From CAYQIM01 sp964417555 (GTDB taxonomy: Bacteria; Pseudomonadota; Gammaproteobacteria; Diplorickettsiales; Diplorickettsiaceae), in the NCBI GenBank assembly GCA_964417555.1, contig CAYQIM010000018.1:1-5766 (forward strand): a stretch of DNA of 5,766 nucleotides, in the 5' to 3' direction. The position numbers and the translations under genes were made by a program. Shown here piece by piece: positions 5,087 to 5,766 of this stretch. How positions within the stretch are numbered: the first letter of the stretch is position 1; every line of letters begins with the position of its first letter. The notes beneath the pieces are model-generated. The model saw only the letters and a list, made by a program, of their open reading frames with translations. It was not told the DNA's origin and ran no database searches.

Positions 5087-5766
5087 ATGAAAAAAAAAAC
5101 TAATAATGATGATGCATCTAACGGTCAAATATTAGAACTGAAAAAACTTATTACACAGCAAAAAGAAGAAATTTCTCAATTAAAAACCATTATCGATGAT
5201 CTACCAGGTGATGTTTACTGGAAACGTTGTATTAATAAAAAATTGGTTTATTTTGGGATGAATCGTACAGGCATTGAAAGTTTACAAAAAATGGGTTTTA
5301 GGTGGAAAAAAGATGATATTTTAGGAAAAACAGATGATAATTTATTTGATAAACAGACATCGGATGTCTTTATAAAAAATGACTTAGAAGTTATTCACAG
5401 CGGTATTGTCCGCACAAAAGAAGAAACAGCAATTTTACCTTCGGGTAAAAAAATTATACAACTTTCTACAAAGCGCCCTTTATTTGACTATCAAGGTAAT
5501 CCGATTGGCATAGCTGGAGTTTCTATTGATATTAGCGAGCTCAAAGAAACTCAATCTGCCCTTCAAATTGCCTTAGAAAAAGCAAAAGCATCCGATAAGG
5601 CTAAAACCGAATTTCTCGAAAATATGCGCCATGATATCCGTACGCCGTTAAGCGGAATAGTAGGCTGTGCGCAGTTGATCCAAATGCAAGCAAATAATCC
5701 TAAAAAAGTTGCTGAATATGCCGAGGACTTGGTTCAATCCAGTGACGCTTTATTAGCGCTTCTAAA
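5087..5766 (+). CDS. soluble PAS-domain sensor histidine kinase (3' end beyond window)
   Basis: The ATG at 5087 has AAAGG (5076-5080) 6 nt upstream, overlapping the stop of the SAHH-like gene, so the two are very probably co-transcribed and translationally coupled. The 226 visible residues comprise a short coiled coil (about 14-36), one PAS/PAC domain (about 34-150; DDLPGDVYWKRCINKK, then GKTDDNLF and IGIAGVSIDISELKETQ), a linker helix (155-175) and the HisKA dimerisation domain starting at KAKTEFLENMRHDIRTPLSG with phospho-acceptor His182. The ATPase domain, and any receiver domain, lie outside the window. No membrane segment or signal peptide precedes PAS, so it should sense a cytoplasmic signal, perhaps a small molecule linked to the two enzymes upstream (inference). 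Codons 2-4 sit in an unbroken run of ten A (5090-5099), a potential slippage site. Confidence 0.88.
   Translation, partial: MKKKTNNDDASNGQILELKKLITQQKEEISQLKTIIDDLPGDVYWKRCINKKLVYFGMNRTGIESLQKMGFRWKKDDILGKTDDNLFDKQTSDVFIKNDLEVIHSGIVRTKEETAILPSGKKIIQLSTKRPLFDYQGNPIGIAGVSIDISELKETQSALQIALEKAKASDKAKTEFLENMRHDIRTPLSGIVGCAQLIQMQANNPKKVAEYAEDLVQSSDALLALL

Noticed and set aside
1..5766. CRISPR array, rRNA or complete tRNA
   Set aside because: No regularly spaced repeats, no rRNA-like sequence, and the only tRNA-like sequence lacks its 5' half.

Overview
The window is AT-rich and looks like a gammaproteobacterium of the Legionellales type (Legionella, Rickettsiella, Diplorickettsia or Coxiella relatives). 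The clearest clue is the histidine-kinase H-box at the right end (FLENMRHDIRTPLSGIVG), a wording I associate with that order. Genus and replicon cannot be fixed from the sequence alone.

Left part (1-2319) reads as the decayed end of an integrated mobile element. It opens with a GC-rich, hairpin-bearing segment resembling a dispersed repeat (1-108). Next is a 36-codon stump of the conjugation ATPase gene trbB, joined out of frame to a promoterless ribbon-helix-helix gene that keeps its own terminator. An Rpn/PD-(D/E)XK nuclease gene follows, broken by two identifiable lesions: one missing base near 1008 and a 10-bp tandem duplication at 1287-1306. Beyond it lies about 660 bp without a clear gene, containing two short SD-led ORFs, a terminator, several hairpins and a perfect 26-bp inverted repeat that looks like two insertion-sequence ends with almost nothing between them. 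The part ends at 2273-2319 with the 3' half of an elongator tRNA-Met gene, cut inside the anticodon stem. That is the expected scar of tRNA-targeted integration, so 2319 is probably the right border of the island.

Right part (2320-5766) holds about 300 bp without a supported gene, then a divergent locus that looks intact. A class I SAM-dependent methyltransferase (minus strand) faces away from an S-adenosylhomocysteine-hydrolase-like protein (plus strand). The latter is followed after 9 nt by a soluble PAS-domain histidine kinase that runs off the window. The SAHH-like protein keeps the NAD-binding core but lacks most catalytic residues of true SAHH, so it is probably not a housekeeping SAH hydrolase.

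The gene set (SAM-dependent enzyme, NAD-binding SAHH-fold protein, cytoplasmic PAS kinase) suggests a small-molecule production and sensing module. That is an inference from gene content and spacing, not something shown by the sequence.
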